In this document: positions 25,253 through 33,959 of the stretch, one piece after another
Layout: the number at the start of each line of letters is the position of its first letter
Position numbering within the stretch: the stretch's first letter is position 1
NCBI GenBank assembly: GCA_934317005.1
Contig: CAKREB010000009.1
Coordinates: forward strand, 82,213-146,212
Origin: an uncultured Lachnospiraceae bacterium
GTDB lineage: Bacteria > Bacillota > Clostridia > Lachnospirales > Lachnospiraceae
Direction: 5' to 3'
Length of the DNA stretch: 64,000 nt
Notes under the pieces: generated by a model
The model's input: only the letters and a program-made list of their open reading frames with translations
What the model was told of the DNA's origin: nothing
The model's database searches: none
Made by a program: the position numbers and the translations under genes

Positions 25253-27691
25253 ATGCAGAGAAAATATACGAAAAGTGCGCAAAAGGTTTTAGAAAATACC
25301 GGAAAACAGGCGGTATCTTTTGGACATAATTTTGTGGGAACGGAACATCTTCTTTTGTCTTTGCTGGTGACAAAGGGAGTTGCAAGCGAGGTTTTGAAGG
25401 AAAACGGGGTATCTTATGATAAGATAGCTGAATTGATCGAAGATAACCTTACATCAGACAGCGGAGTGCTTGTGGCAGATAGGTCAGAGTTTACTCCAAG
25501 AGTAAAAAAAATTATTACAAACAGTGCAGCTGAGGCAGAGAGATTAGGGGCATCCAGTGTGGGAACAGAGCATATTCTGATCGCCCTGCTAAAGGAAACA
25601 GATTGTATTGCCATGCGTCTGCTAAATACAAAGGGCATTAATGTACAGAAGCTGTATGTGGATGTTTTGACAGCAAGTGGACAGGATGCGACAAGTGCCA
25701 AAAATGAATATATGATGCAGAAGGGACGAAAAAATAAATCGGCAACACCGATGCTTGACCAGTACAGTCGTGATCTGACAGCTTTTGCAAAGGAAGACCG
25801 CCTAGATCCTGTGATTGGAAGAGAAACGGAAACAAGACGTCTGATCCAGATATTAAGCCGCAGAACCAAAAACAATCCATGTCTGATCGGTGAGCCAGGT
25901 GTCGGAAAGACTGCTGTAGTAGAGGGACTGGCACAAAAGATCGTGCAGGGAGATATTCCGGAAATCCTACAGGATAAAAGGGTGCTGGTACTGGATTTGT
26001 CTGGAATGGTAGCAGGTTCTAAGTATCGCGGTGAATTTGAAGAGAGGATTAAAAGATCACTGCGTGAGGTCAGCCAGTCAGGAAATATCCTGCTGTTTAT
26101 TGATGAGATTCATACGATCATTGGTGCCGGTGGTGCTGAGGGTGCGATCGATGCGGCCAATATTTTGAAGCCTGCTCTGGCAAGAGGAGAGATTCAGATT
26201 ATCGGAGCTACGACAAGGGAAGAGTACCGGAAGTATATTGAAAAGGATGCTGCGCTGGAAAGACGTTTTCAGCCGGTTGTCGTAGAAGAACCAAGTGAAG
26301 AGGAAACAATCGCTATTTTAAAAGGGCTGCGCAGCCGCTATGAAATGCATCATCAGGTTACGATCACAGATCGTGCGATCGTGGCAGCAGTCAGGATGAC
26401 AGAGCGTTATGTCAATGATCGTTTTCTGCCGGATAAGGCAATCGATGCAGTAGATGAGGCTGCTGCACGTACCAGTATCAGCCAGTATCTTCCATCAGCA
26501 CAGCTGCGGGAGTTAGAGGAAGAGAGGATTTCTTTTGAAAAGCAAAAGGAAGAGGCTATCTGTCAGGAGGACTTTGTACTTGCCGGTCAGATGAAGAGAA
26601 AGCAGATGGAAGCAGAAGAAAAGATACATGAATTGCAGGAGCAGAAGGAAAAAGAGCGCCAGAATCATGAATTGCAGGTGGACGAGGAAGAAATTGCCAA
26701 TGTGATCGCTGACTGGACGAAGATTCCGGTGCAGAAGCTGCAGGAGGAAGAAACAGAGCGTCTTCGTCATCTGGAAGAGGAACTGCATAAGAGAGTGATC
26801 GGTCAGGATGAGGCAGTGACAGCTGTAGCAAAGGCTGTGCGCCGTGGAAGAGTCGGACTCAAAGATCCTAACCGTCCGATTGGTTCTTTCCTGTTTTTGG
26901 GACCTACCGGTGTGGGAAAGACAGAGCTTTCTAAGGCATTGGCAGAAGCGGTCTTTGGTCAGGAAAATGAGATTATACGTGTAGACATGTCAGAATACAT
27001 GGAGAAGCACAGTGTTTCTAAAATGATCGGTTCACCTCCGGGATATGTAGGTTATGAGGATGGAGGACAGCTCAGTGAAAAGGTTCGGCGTCATCCATAT
27101 TCCGTTATTTTATTTGATGAGATAGAAAAGGCACATCTGGACGTGTTTAACATTTTGCTGCAGATTTTAGAGGATGGTCATGTTACCGATGCGCAGGGAC
27201 GCAAGGTAAGCTTTAAGAATACGATCATTATCATGACATCAAATGCCGGTGCACAGCAGATTATTGCGCCAAAGCATATGGGATTTGGAACGCAGGAGGA
27301 TGCCGAAGCAGACTATAAGAGAATGCGGGAAAATGTATTAGAAGAAGTGAAAAAAATCTTCAAACCGGAATTTATCAACCGAATTGATGAGATGTTAGTA
27401 TTCCACACATTGACGCAGGAAAACATTCAGGATATTGTCAGACTGATGTTACACACGCTGTGTAAACGTTTAGAGTCGCAGATGAGCATGACACTGGAGG
27501 TTTCTGACGAATTAGTGGCTTATCTGGCAAAGAGCGGATTTGACAAGAACTATGGTGCGCGTCCGATCCGTAGAAGCATTCAGACAAAGATCGAGGATGA
27601 ATTGGCTGACCGGGTGCTTAGTGGCGATATCAAACCGGGGGATAAGGTTCTTGCCGGATTTGATGGGGAAAAGATTACATTTACGGTATAG
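25253..27691 (+). CDS. clpC: ATP-dependent Clp protease ATPase subunit ClpC
   Basis: 812 residues. Two Clp-N repeats cover residues 1-145 ('FGHNFVGTEHLLLSLL', 'VGTEHILIALL'). AAA module 1 has Walker A GEPGVGKT near 206, a UVR-like middle coil lies near 420-450 ('EEAICQEDFVLAGQMKRKQMEAEEK'), and AAA module 2 has GPTGVGKT near 543. This order identifies ClpC, not ClpB or ClpA. It unfolds proteins for ClpP. The usual ctsR-mcsA-mcsB partners are not upstream; instead the gene ends a run with hslO and surface proteins, 17 bases behind the cohesin-like gene, and I see no CtsR heptad repeat before it. Confidence 0.95.
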   Translation: MQRKYTKSAQKVLENTGKQAVSFGHNFVGTEHLLLSLLVTKGVASEVLKENGVSYDKIAELIEDNLTSDSGVLVADRSEFTPRVKKIITNSAAEAERLGASSVGTEHILIALLKETDCIAMRLLNTKGINVQKLYVDVLTASGQDATSAKNEYMMQKGRKNKSATPMLDQYSRDLTAFAKEDRLDPVIGRETETRRLIQILSRRTKNNPCLIGEPGVGKTAVVEGLAQKIVQGDIPEILQDKRVLVLDLSGMVAGSKYRGEFEERIKRSLREVSQSGNILLFIDEIHTIIGAGGAEGAIDAANILKPALARGEIQIIGATTREEYRKYIEKDAALERRFQPVVVEEPSEEETIAILKGLRSRYEMHHQVTITDRAIVAAVRMTERYVNDRFLPDKAIDAVDEAAARTSISQYLPSAQLRELEEERISFEKQKEEAICQEDFVLAGQMKRKQMEAEEKIHELQEQKEKERQNHELQVDEEEIANVIADWTKIPVQKLQEEETERLRHLEEELHKRVIGQDEAVTAVAKAVRRGRVGLKDPNRPIGSFLFLGPTGVGKTELSKALAEAVFGQENEIIRVDMSEYMEKHSVSKMIGSPPGYVGYEDGGQLSEKVRRHPYSVILFDEIEKAHLDVFNILLQILEDGHVTDAQGRKVSFKNTIIIMTSNAGAQQIIAPKHMGFGTQEDAEADYKRMRENVLEEVKKIFKPEFINRIDEMLVFHTLTQENIQDIVRLMLHTLCKRLESQMSMTLEVSDELVAYLAKSGFDKNYGARPIRRSIQTKIEDELADRVLSGDIKPGDKVLAGFDGEKITFTV

Positions 27692-27811
27692 AACTTAGCA
27701 TTTTGCAGATAAGGTTATATAGAAAAATCCTATGCCTACAGCAGGAAAATGAGATGGGAGTTTCGTGCCAAAAGGGCAAAAATGGATATGGAAAACATGC
27801 AGTCGATATGC

Positions 27812-27817
27812 TATAAT
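27812..27817 (+). promoter_or_regulatory. Probable -10 element upstream of the small conserved gene
   Basis: A perfect TATAAT at 27812-27817 lies 65 bases before the next start. The matching -35 would be TGGAAA at 27789-27794 with a 17-base spacer (four of six consensus bases). Confidence 0.5.
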
Positions 27818-27881
27818 TGATTTACTATATAAGAACGTTAGAGGAAATATCTTAAAAACAAAATACAGGAGGACAAACACC

Positions 27882-28295
27882 ATGTCAGTAATTAAAGAAT
27901 TAATTCGTAAGGAAAGCAACGGAACATTAAGTTTTGGAAACTATGAATTTGACACAAAGCAGAAGCTTTCTGACTTTGAATTTGAGGGAGATCTTTATAA
28001 GGTAAAGACGTTCAAAGAGATTACAAAGCTTGAGAAAAATGGACTGTTTGTATATGAATCAGTACCGGGAACGGTAGTCAATGATTTAAAAGTAACTGAC
28101 AGAGAAACTACATTTTCTGTGGAAGGCTGGGAAGATTCTTCCATTACTTTGGAGTTAGAGCCGGAAACAGCTTATGTGGTATATGTAGATGATGTAAATA
28201 TTGGAGAGATGAAAACCAATCTTGGTGGCAAGCTTGCAATCAGTCTTGAGATGGATCCGGAGAAGTCATACAAGGTTTGCGTTGTAAAGATGTAA
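27882..28295 (+). CDS. Conserved Lachnospiraceae protein of unknown function
   Basis: 137 residues from ATG 27882, which has a near-ideal AGGAGG ribosome site; the frame extends to 27765 but that part lies over the promoter. The sequence 'VIKELIRKESNGTLSFGNYEFDTKQKL' with 'YKVKTFKEITKLEKNGLFVYESVPG' is a pattern I associate with small proteins common in this family, sometimes labelled endosialidase in databases although no glycosidase fold is visible. It is acidic, beta-rich in look, without signal peptide or membrane segment. The very strong ribosome site and own promoter suggest high expression. radA follows five bases later. Confidence 0.8.
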   Translation: MSVIKELIRKESNGTLSFGNYEFDTKQKLSDFEFEGDLYKVKTFKEITKLEKNGLFVYESVPGTVVNDLKVTDRETTFSVEGWEDSSITLELEPETAYVVYVDDVNIGEMKTNLGGKLAISLEMDPEKSYKVCVVKM

Positions 28296-28299
28296 TTTT

Positions 28300-29673
28300 A
28301 TGGCAAAGGGAAAGAGTAAAACAGTCTTTTTCTGTAAGGAATGTGGCTTTGAAAGTCCCAAATGGCTAGGACAGTGTCCGGGGTGCAAGGAGTGGAACTC
28401 ATTTGTAGAGGAACCGGTAGTAAGAAAGTCATCCGGAAAAGAGCAGATCGGACTGGAGAGAAAGAAACCTTCGAAGCTTTCGGAGGTTTCCGTAACAGAA
28501 GAAGAGAGAACACTGACAGGGATTGGTGAGCTTGACAGAGTGCTGGGAGGCGGCATTGTGTCAGGCTCTCTGATTCTTGTCGGTGGGGATCCGGGAATTG
28601 GAAAGTCGACTCTTCTTTTGCAGATGTGCCAGAAGCTTTCTGCAGAGGGAAAACATGTCTTGTATGTTTCCGGTGAGGAGTCTGTAAAGCAGATTAAGAT
28701 GCGCGCAGACCGTCTTGGAACATTTGAAAATGAAATACTACTGCTAAGTGAAACGGATCTTGATATCGTCACGGAAAATATCACAGAGCTTAAGCCGGAT
28801 GTGGTCATTATCGATTCGATTCAGACAATGTATCGGGAAGAGCTTGGCTCAGCACCCGGAAGTGTCGGACAGGTACGTGAAACGACAGGTGCGTTGATGC
28901 GTCTGGCGAAGGAACTTACAGTATCTATCTTTGTGGTTGGTCATGTGACGAAGGAGGGAGTTGTTGCCGGACCGCGTGTGTTAGAGCATATGGTAGATAC
29001 GGTGCTTTATTTTGAAGGAGATGGCAGTGCTTCCTACCGCTTTTTGCGTGGTGTCAAGAATCGTTTTGGTTCTACTAATGAAGTTGGTGTCTTTGAGATG
29101 CGTGGAAGTGGATTGGTGGAAGTAGCAAATCCATCCGAGTATATGCTTCAGGGAAAACCGGAGGGAGAACCCGGATCGGTTGTTACCTGCTCGATGGAGG
29201 GAACCAGACCGATTCTGATCGAAGTGCAGGCACTGGTCTGTCAGACGAATTTTAATATGCCCCGCCGTACAGCAGCAGGAACCGATTATAACCGTGTCAA
29301 TCTGTTGATGGCAGTGATTGAGAAACGTCTTGGTCTGCGGTTAGGTGACTGTGATGCGTATATCAATGTGGCAGGTGGCATGAGGATCATGGAGCCGGCA
29401 TTGGATCTTGGTATTATAGCGGCACTCCTTTCCAGCTATCGCAATCAGGCACTGGACAATGGAACCATCTGCTTTGGTGAAGTGGGACTGGTCGGAGAGG
29501 TGCGCGCTGTCAATATGGCAGAGCAGCGTGTAGTCGAGGCGGCGAAGCTTGGATTTTCGCGGTGCATTTTGCCGGAAGTCAACAAAAGGCAGTTAGAGAT
29601 ACCAAAATCGTCATTGCATGGAATGCAGTTGATCGGTATTCATACGATACATGAGTTATTGGGGGTGTTGTAA
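28300..29673 (+). CDS. radA: DNA repair protein RadA
   Basis: 457 residues. A four-Cys zinc finger opens the protein ('CKECGFESPKWLGQCPGC'), followed by a RecA-like ATPase with Walker A GGDPGIGKS near residue 91, the RadA-specific KNRFG motif near residue 250, and a Lon-like C-terminal domain. It drives branch migration of recombination intermediates. The ribosome site is weak, and the gene starts four bases after the stop of the preceding small gene, so translation is probably coupled. Confidence 0.97.
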   Translation: MAKGKSKTVFFCKECGFESPKWLGQCPGCKEWNSFVEEPVVRKSSGKEQIGLERKKPSKLSEVSVTEEERTLTGIGELDRVLGGGIVSGSLILVGGDPGIGKSTLLLQMCQKLSAEGKHVLYVSGEESVKQIKMRADRLGTFENEILLLSETDLDIVTENITELKPDVVIIDSIQTMYREELGSAPGSVGQVRETTGALMRLAKELTVSIFVVGHVTKEGVVAGPRVLEHMVDTVLYFEGDGSASYRFLRGVKNRFGSTNEVGVFEMRGSGLVEVANPSEYMLQGKPEGEPGSVVTCSMEGTRPILIEVQALVCQTNFNMPRRTAAGTDYNRVNLLMAVIEKRLGLRLGDCDAYINVAGGMRIMEPALDLGIIAALLSSYRNQALDNGTICFGEVGLVGEVRAVNMAEQRVVEAAKLGFSRCILPEVNKRQLEIPKSSLHGMQLIGIHTIHELLGVL

Positions 29674-30018
29674 ATGAGTTTGAGGGAAACAGAAGAAACC
29701 ACGGAGCTGGTACTGGAACGTATGGAAAATTCCCTAAGTTCTCTGGAACAAATGTCGTTGGATTCTATTAATATTACGGACAAGCTGGTATCGGGAATAG
29801 ATGAGATCAGACAGAGCGCAGAGGAAATGGCGGGATGTCCCGATCAGGACAAGGCAGTACTGTTAGAAAAGATACGAAGTCTGTTAGATGAACTTCTAAG
29901 CACGGCATTTATTGTCAACAATGTTTCACACGAGCTGGAGCAGGAAACCAGCTATCAGCGTGGAACGGTAGAGAGTATCAAGCAGATCGTAGAGTTTTTA
30001 TATGCGATGTCAGAATAA
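29674..30018 (+). CDS. Small coiled-coil protein co-transcribed with radA
   Basis: 114 residues, acidic and almost entirely helical ('LVLERMENSLSSLEQMSLDSINITDKLVSGIDEIRQSAEEM'), with no membrane segment. The ATG abuts the radA stop and its ribosome site lies within the radA end. The heptad spacing recalls methyl-accepting-protein or phase-type coiled coils, but I recognise no family. It ends 6 bases before a bidirectional terminator. Tight coupling suggests a link with RadA or simply shared expression. Confidence 0.7.
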   Translation: MSLRETEETTELVLERMENSLSSLEQMSLDSINITDKLVSGIDEIRQSAEEMAGCPDQDKAVLLEKIRSLLDELLSTAFIVNNVSHELEQETSYQRGTVESIKQIVEFLYAMSE

Positions 30019-30021
30019 ATA

Positions 30022-30069
30022 GAAAAAGCTGAGAAATGCATCTGTGAGGATGTTAACTCAGCTTTTTTT
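30022..30069. terminator. Bidirectional rho-independent terminator
   Basis: AAAAAGCTGAG (ending 30033) pairs with CTCAGCTTTTTTT (30057-30069). A-runs and T-runs on both flanks serve the radA transcript on plus and may also serve the methyltransferase transcript on minus, whose stop is at 30074. Confidence 0.88.
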
Positions 30070-30073
30070 AACT

Positions 30074-31237
30074 CTAAGTGTTTCCTTCCGGTTTCTTTGG
30101 TCTTGGTGGCTTTGGCCCCATATATTGATAGAAGTATGTTTTCATCATGCCGTTATAGATTTTTCGGTTTTTATCTGCCTTCTTGCCGATATAACGCTGG
30201 GCGTCTTCATAGGCAGTGATTAAAAACATAGACCAACTGTCCAGATTTCGGTACACCTCGCCAATCTCACGGTAAAGTGCAGGCATTTCATCCGGCCCAT
30301 CCAGACGCATGCCATATGGAGGATTAGTAATGATAAAACCGTATTTTTTGCGGTGGCTCATATCCTTTAAAGCGCGTTTTTGAAAATGTACGATATGATC
30401 TACATCAGCCATGCGGGCGTTTTCCATTGCTGCCTTTACAGCATTGTCGCTGATATCGTATCCCTGAATATCCATATCGCAGTCACGTATGATAAGATCC
30501 TCAGCTTCGTTGATGGCATCGTACCACTGCTTCTTTGGAATCAGATGTGTCCACTGCTCTGCTGTAAAAGAGCGGTTCATGCCGGGAGCAATATTGGCTC
30601 CAATCAGGGCAGCTTCGATCGGAAAAGTTCCACTGCCGCAGAAAGGATCTACCAGAATCCGGTTTCGATTCCACGGTGTCAGAAGGAGCAAAGCGGCTGC
30701 TAAGGTTTCTGTAATCGGTGCTTTGACAGTGGCTCTGCGGTAGCCGCGCTTGTGAAGGGAGTCACCGGAGGTATCTAAGCCTACGACAACTTCATCCTTC
30801 ATGATCGTTACACGTACTGGAAAATCAGCTCCGTCCTCCGGAAACCAGTTGACATTATATTTTGATTTCATACGCTCTACCATTGCTTTTTTCATAATGG
30901 ATTGAATGTCTGACGGACTAAAAAGCTTACTTTTTATCGAAGTCGCCTTTGTTACCCAGAATTTTCCGTTTTCAGGAATATAATTTTCCCACGGAATTGC
31001 TTTCGTGCCTTCAAATAATTCATCAAAGGTCGTTGCGCGAAAGCTTGCAACCTTCAAAAGGATACGTTCCGTGGTGCGTAAAAATATGTTTGCACGGCAA
31101 ATGGCATCACTGTCGCCTGTAAAGGTAATCTTGCCGTCCTCTACTTTTACAATCTCATATCCCAAACGCAGGATTTCTTTTTTTAAAACTGCTTCCAGAC
31201 CGAAGTGGCATGGCGCAATAAATTCAAATTGACTCAT
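30074..31237 (-). CDS. THUMP-domain 23S rRNA (guanine-N2) methyltransferase, RlmL/YpsC-like
   Basis: 387 residues from ATG 31237 with GGAG six bases upstream; an upstream in-frame ATG at 31276 has none. An N-terminal ferredoxin/THUMP region binds RNA. The methyltransferase half shows 'DPFCGSGTFPIEAALIG' (SAM motif) and the catalytic NPPYGMR near residue 312. The family modifies guanine N2 in 23S rRNA; the B. subtilis relative is YpsC. The E. coli RlmK half is absent. It is the last gene of a minus-strand set ending at the bidirectional terminator. Confidence 0.9.
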   Translation of the reverse strand: MSQFEFIAPCHFGLEAVLKKEILRLGYEIVKVEDGKITFTGDSDAICRANIFLRTTERILLKVASFRATTFDELFEGTKAIPWENYIPENGKFWVTKATSIKSKLFSPSDIQSIMKKAMVERMKSKYNVNWFPEDGADFPVRVTIMKDEVVVGLDTSGDSLHKRGYRRATVKAPITETLAAALLLLTPWNRNRILVDPFCGSGTFPIEAALIGANIAPGMNRSFTAEQWTHLIPKKQWYDAINEAEDLIIRDCDMDIQGYDISDNAVKAAMENARMADVDHIVHFQKRALKDMSHRKKYGFIITNPPYGMRLDGPDEMPALYREIGEVYRNLDSWSMFLITAYEDAQRYIGKKADKNRKIYNGMMKTYFYQYMGPKPPRPKKPEGNT

Positions 31238-31306
31238 TGTAATCTCCGTTTCGTGTATAGTGTTAAAATGCAGCATCTGCAGGTATTGGATTCTTAGCAG
31301 GAAGCT

Positions 31307-32122
31307 TTAAAGCTGTTCGTTCAAAATAAACTTTTCAATGACGTGTGCGATTCCGTCATGGTTATTGGAAAGTGTGATATAATCAGCAGCTTCTTTGACT
31401 GTATCCTGTGCATTTTCCATAGCAACGCCTAAACCGGCATATCGGATCATCGAAAGATCGTTAAAACCATCTCCGCAGGCAATCATATCGTCTTTTGTAC
31501 AGTGGAGAAGTTCACATAATTTGGCTAAGGAAGCAGCTTTGTCGATTCCCTTTGGGACCAATTCGATGAAAAACGGTTCGGAACGGCTTACACTGATACG
31601 GTCGCCGAAATGTCCTATAAACTGTTGTTCTACCTGTGGTGCTCTGCTTACAGCTACTGTTCCAAGGCATTTGTTGACAGTGTTATTTAACTGCTCCAGT
31701 GGTTTTTCAAAGTGATGCAGCTTTAGGTGGTTGATCTTAGCCTCAAGCTCCATGAACTCATCATGATGCATGTTGGCAACGATTCCGGCAGTATTGTATG
31801 TCATCATACCCATATCAATCTGATCTGCGAGTGCAAAAAGCTGCGGGACGATATCATCTGGAAGAGTCTGGTTATAAATGACTTCATTGGTTTTACAGTT
31901 TAAGACAGAACCACCGTTGTAAGATAAAATATAAGATTCATACTGGTTTAGCTGCAACTCATTGGCAACCGGAAGAACACCAACCGTTGGACGCCCGGAG
32001 GCAAGAACAACTTTATGTCCCTGCCTGAGCATGGCTTCTAAAGCCTGTTTTGTCTTTGGGGTAATCTTTTTCTCATCGTTTGTCAATGTCCCATCAAGAT
32101 CCAGAACAAGTATTTTTTTCAT
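31307..32122 (-). CDS. Cof-type HAD-superfamily phosphatase
   Basis: 271 residues from ATG 32122, which follows TGGAGG; the longer frame from 32224 has no ribosome site and overlaps the exporter gene end. HAD motif I is DLDGTLT (residues 8-14), motif II 'LASGRP', motif III Lys in the 'KGIDKAASL' region, motif IV 'ACGDGFNDLSMI'. The Cof type (class IIB cap) dephosphorylates sugar phosphates, flavin or other small phosphates; the substrate cannot be read. It follows the exporter pair by 91 bases on the same strand. Confidence 0.92.
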   Translation of the reverse strand: MKKILVLDLDGTLTNDEKKITPKTKQALEAMLRQGHKVVLASGRPTVGVLPVANELQLNQYESYILSYNGGSVLNCKTNEVIYNQTLPDDIVPQLFALADQIDMGMMTYNTAGIVANMHHDEFMELEAKINHLKLHHFEKPLEQLNNTVNKCLGTVAVSRAPQVEQQFIGHFGDRISVSRSEPFFIELVPKGIDKAASLAKLCELLHCTKDDMIACGDGFNDLSMIRYAGLGVAMENAQDTVKEAADYITLSNNHDGIAHVIEKFILNEQL

Positions 32123-32213
32123 AAGTTTCCTCCATAGGTGAGTAGATAGTATTGTTACTTTTGATAAATTGTATAGCAGCAGGATTCTATGCATAGAGTG
32201 ATCTTCGTTGTGT

Positions 32214-33959
32214 TTATCCTGCAAACTGGCTGGTATATAAGTTATGATAGAAGCCGTTTTTCTTTAACAATTCTTCGTGATTACCCTGTTCAATGATCTG
32301 ACCGTCTTTCATAACCAGAATAATATCTGCGTTTTGAATCGTAGACAGACGATGGGCAACGATAAAGCTGGTTCTGCCTTCCATAAGCTTTTCAAAGGCA
32401 CTTTGAATTTGCATTTCGGTACGTGTGTCGATAGAAGAGGTTGCCTCGTCTAAGATCAGGATAGACGGTTTGCACAGAATCACACGTGCGATACACAGAA
32501 GCTGACGCTGCCCTTGGGAAAGCGTCTCACCATTTTCCTTTAAAACCGTGTCGTATCCGTTTGGCAGACGTTTGATAAAGCTGTGTGCGTGGGAAAGCTT
32601 TGCAGCTTCAATCGCCTCTTCTCTTGTTGTATTTTTATTGCCAAACAAAATGTTATCTAATACAGTACCATCCTTTAACCAGGTTTCCTGCAACACCATA
32701 CCGTACTGACTGCGGAGGTTTTCGCGGGAAAGATCGCGAATATCCTTGCCGTCAATCCTGATGGCACCCTGATTAACATCGTAAAAGCGCATGATCAGGT
32801 TGATAATCGTTGTCTTGCCGCATCCGGTTGGACCAACGATGGCAACGCGCTGTCCGGGCTTTACCGATACATTCAGATCCTGAATCAGTGGCTTATCTTC
32901 TACATAAGAGAAGTCAACATGCTCAATCGAAACATTTCCCTGTGTCTGTTCGATGGTTTCTTTGGCAGGGAGTGTTTCAGTTTCTTCCTGCTCTTCGATC
33001 AGTTCAAAGACACGTCCGGCACAGGTGATCGCATTCTGCAGTTCTGTGATGACACCTGAGATTTCATTGAAAGGCTTAGTATACTGGTTGGCATAACTTA
33101 AAAAGCAGGAGAGGGTTCCTACGCTTAACATGCCATTGATCGCAAAAAGGGCGCCTACGATGCCGACACCGGCATACACAAGGTTATTGACAAAACGTGT
33201 CGCAGGATTTGTGATGGAGGAAAAGAAAGTAGCACGCAGCGCATAGTGTTCCAGTCTGTCATTTACCTCATCAAACTGATCCAATGCTTTCTTTTCGTGA
33301 CCATATGCCTGTACAACCTGCTGATTACCAATCATTTCATCAATCAGTCCGGTCTGCTCGCCGCGTGTTTCAGACTGCTTCTGGAACATGGAATGTGTCT
33401 TTTTCGCGATAAAGGCAGCGACAAAGAAGGAGAGCGGAGTGACCAGTACAACGACCAGTGTGATCCATACATTCATGCGAAGCATGAAGATCAAGGTGCC
33501 AAGAATCGTAAGGATTCCGGTAAATGCCTGCGTAAAGCCCATCAATAGTCCATCGGCAAACTGATCGACATCGGCAATGATACGGCTGACAACATCACCT
33601 GCAGGGTGTGCATCCAGATATTTTAACGGAAGCTTTTGGATTTTATGAAAAGCGTCCTGACGGATATCACGTACTACCATATAGGTGATGCGGTTGTTTG
33701 CTACGTTCATAAGCCACTGTGCGACACCGGTGATGGCAATGACAACAGCCATCTTCGCTAAGAGCTCCCGCAGGATGGCAAAGTCAACCTGCCCCTTGTC
33801 GATCATAGCATCGACAGCGTAGCCGGTCAGTGTCGGAAGATATAAAGTAAATACAACGCTGACTGCTGCGCATAAAAGAGAAGCGAGGATCAGCCACCAG
33901 TAATGTCTGATATAGCGTAGTATTTTTAAGATTGTTTCCTGTTGTGTTTTCTTTTTCAT
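32214..33959 (-). CDS. ABC exporter half-transporter, catalytically complete partner
   Basis: 581 residues: six membrane helices (about 20-310) fused to a nucleotide-binding domain with Walker A GPTGCGKTT, signature 'LSQGQRQLL' and Walker B 'ILILDEATSSID' carrying the catalytic Glu. It overlaps the end of the upstream exporter gene by four bases, so the two proteins are almost certainly made together. With the degenerate partner it forms a heterodimeric multidrug- or lipid-type exporter of the YheI/YheH (BmrC/BmrD) type. The substrate is not determinable. Confidence 0.93.
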   Translation of the reverse strand: MKKKTQQETILKILRYIRHYWWLILASLLCAAVSVVFTLYLPTLTGYAVDAMIDKGQVDFAILRELLAKMAVVIAITGVAQWLMNVANNRITYMVVRDIRQDAFHKIQKLPLKYLDAHPAGDVVSRIIADVDQFADGLLMGFTQAFTGILTILGTLIFMLRMNVWITLVVVLVTPLSFFVAAFIAKKTHSMFQKQSETRGEQTGLIDEMIGNQQVVQAYGHEKKALDQFDEVNDRLEHYALRATFFSSITNPATRFVNNLVYAGVGIVGALFAINGMLSVGTLSCFLSYANQYTKPFNEISGVITELQNAITCAGRVFELIEEQEETETLPAKETIEQTQGNVSIEHVDFSYVEDKPLIQDLNVSVKPGQRVAIVGPTGCGKTTIINLIMRFYDVNQGAIRIDGKDIRDLSRENLRSQYGMVLQETWLKDGTVLDNILFGNKNTTREEAIEAAKLSHAHSFIKRLPNGYDTVLKENGETLSQGQRQLLCIARVILCKPSILILDEATSSIDTRTEMQIQSAFEKLMEGRTSFIVAHRLSTIQNADIILVMKDGQIIEQGNHEELLKKNGFYHNLYTSQFAG

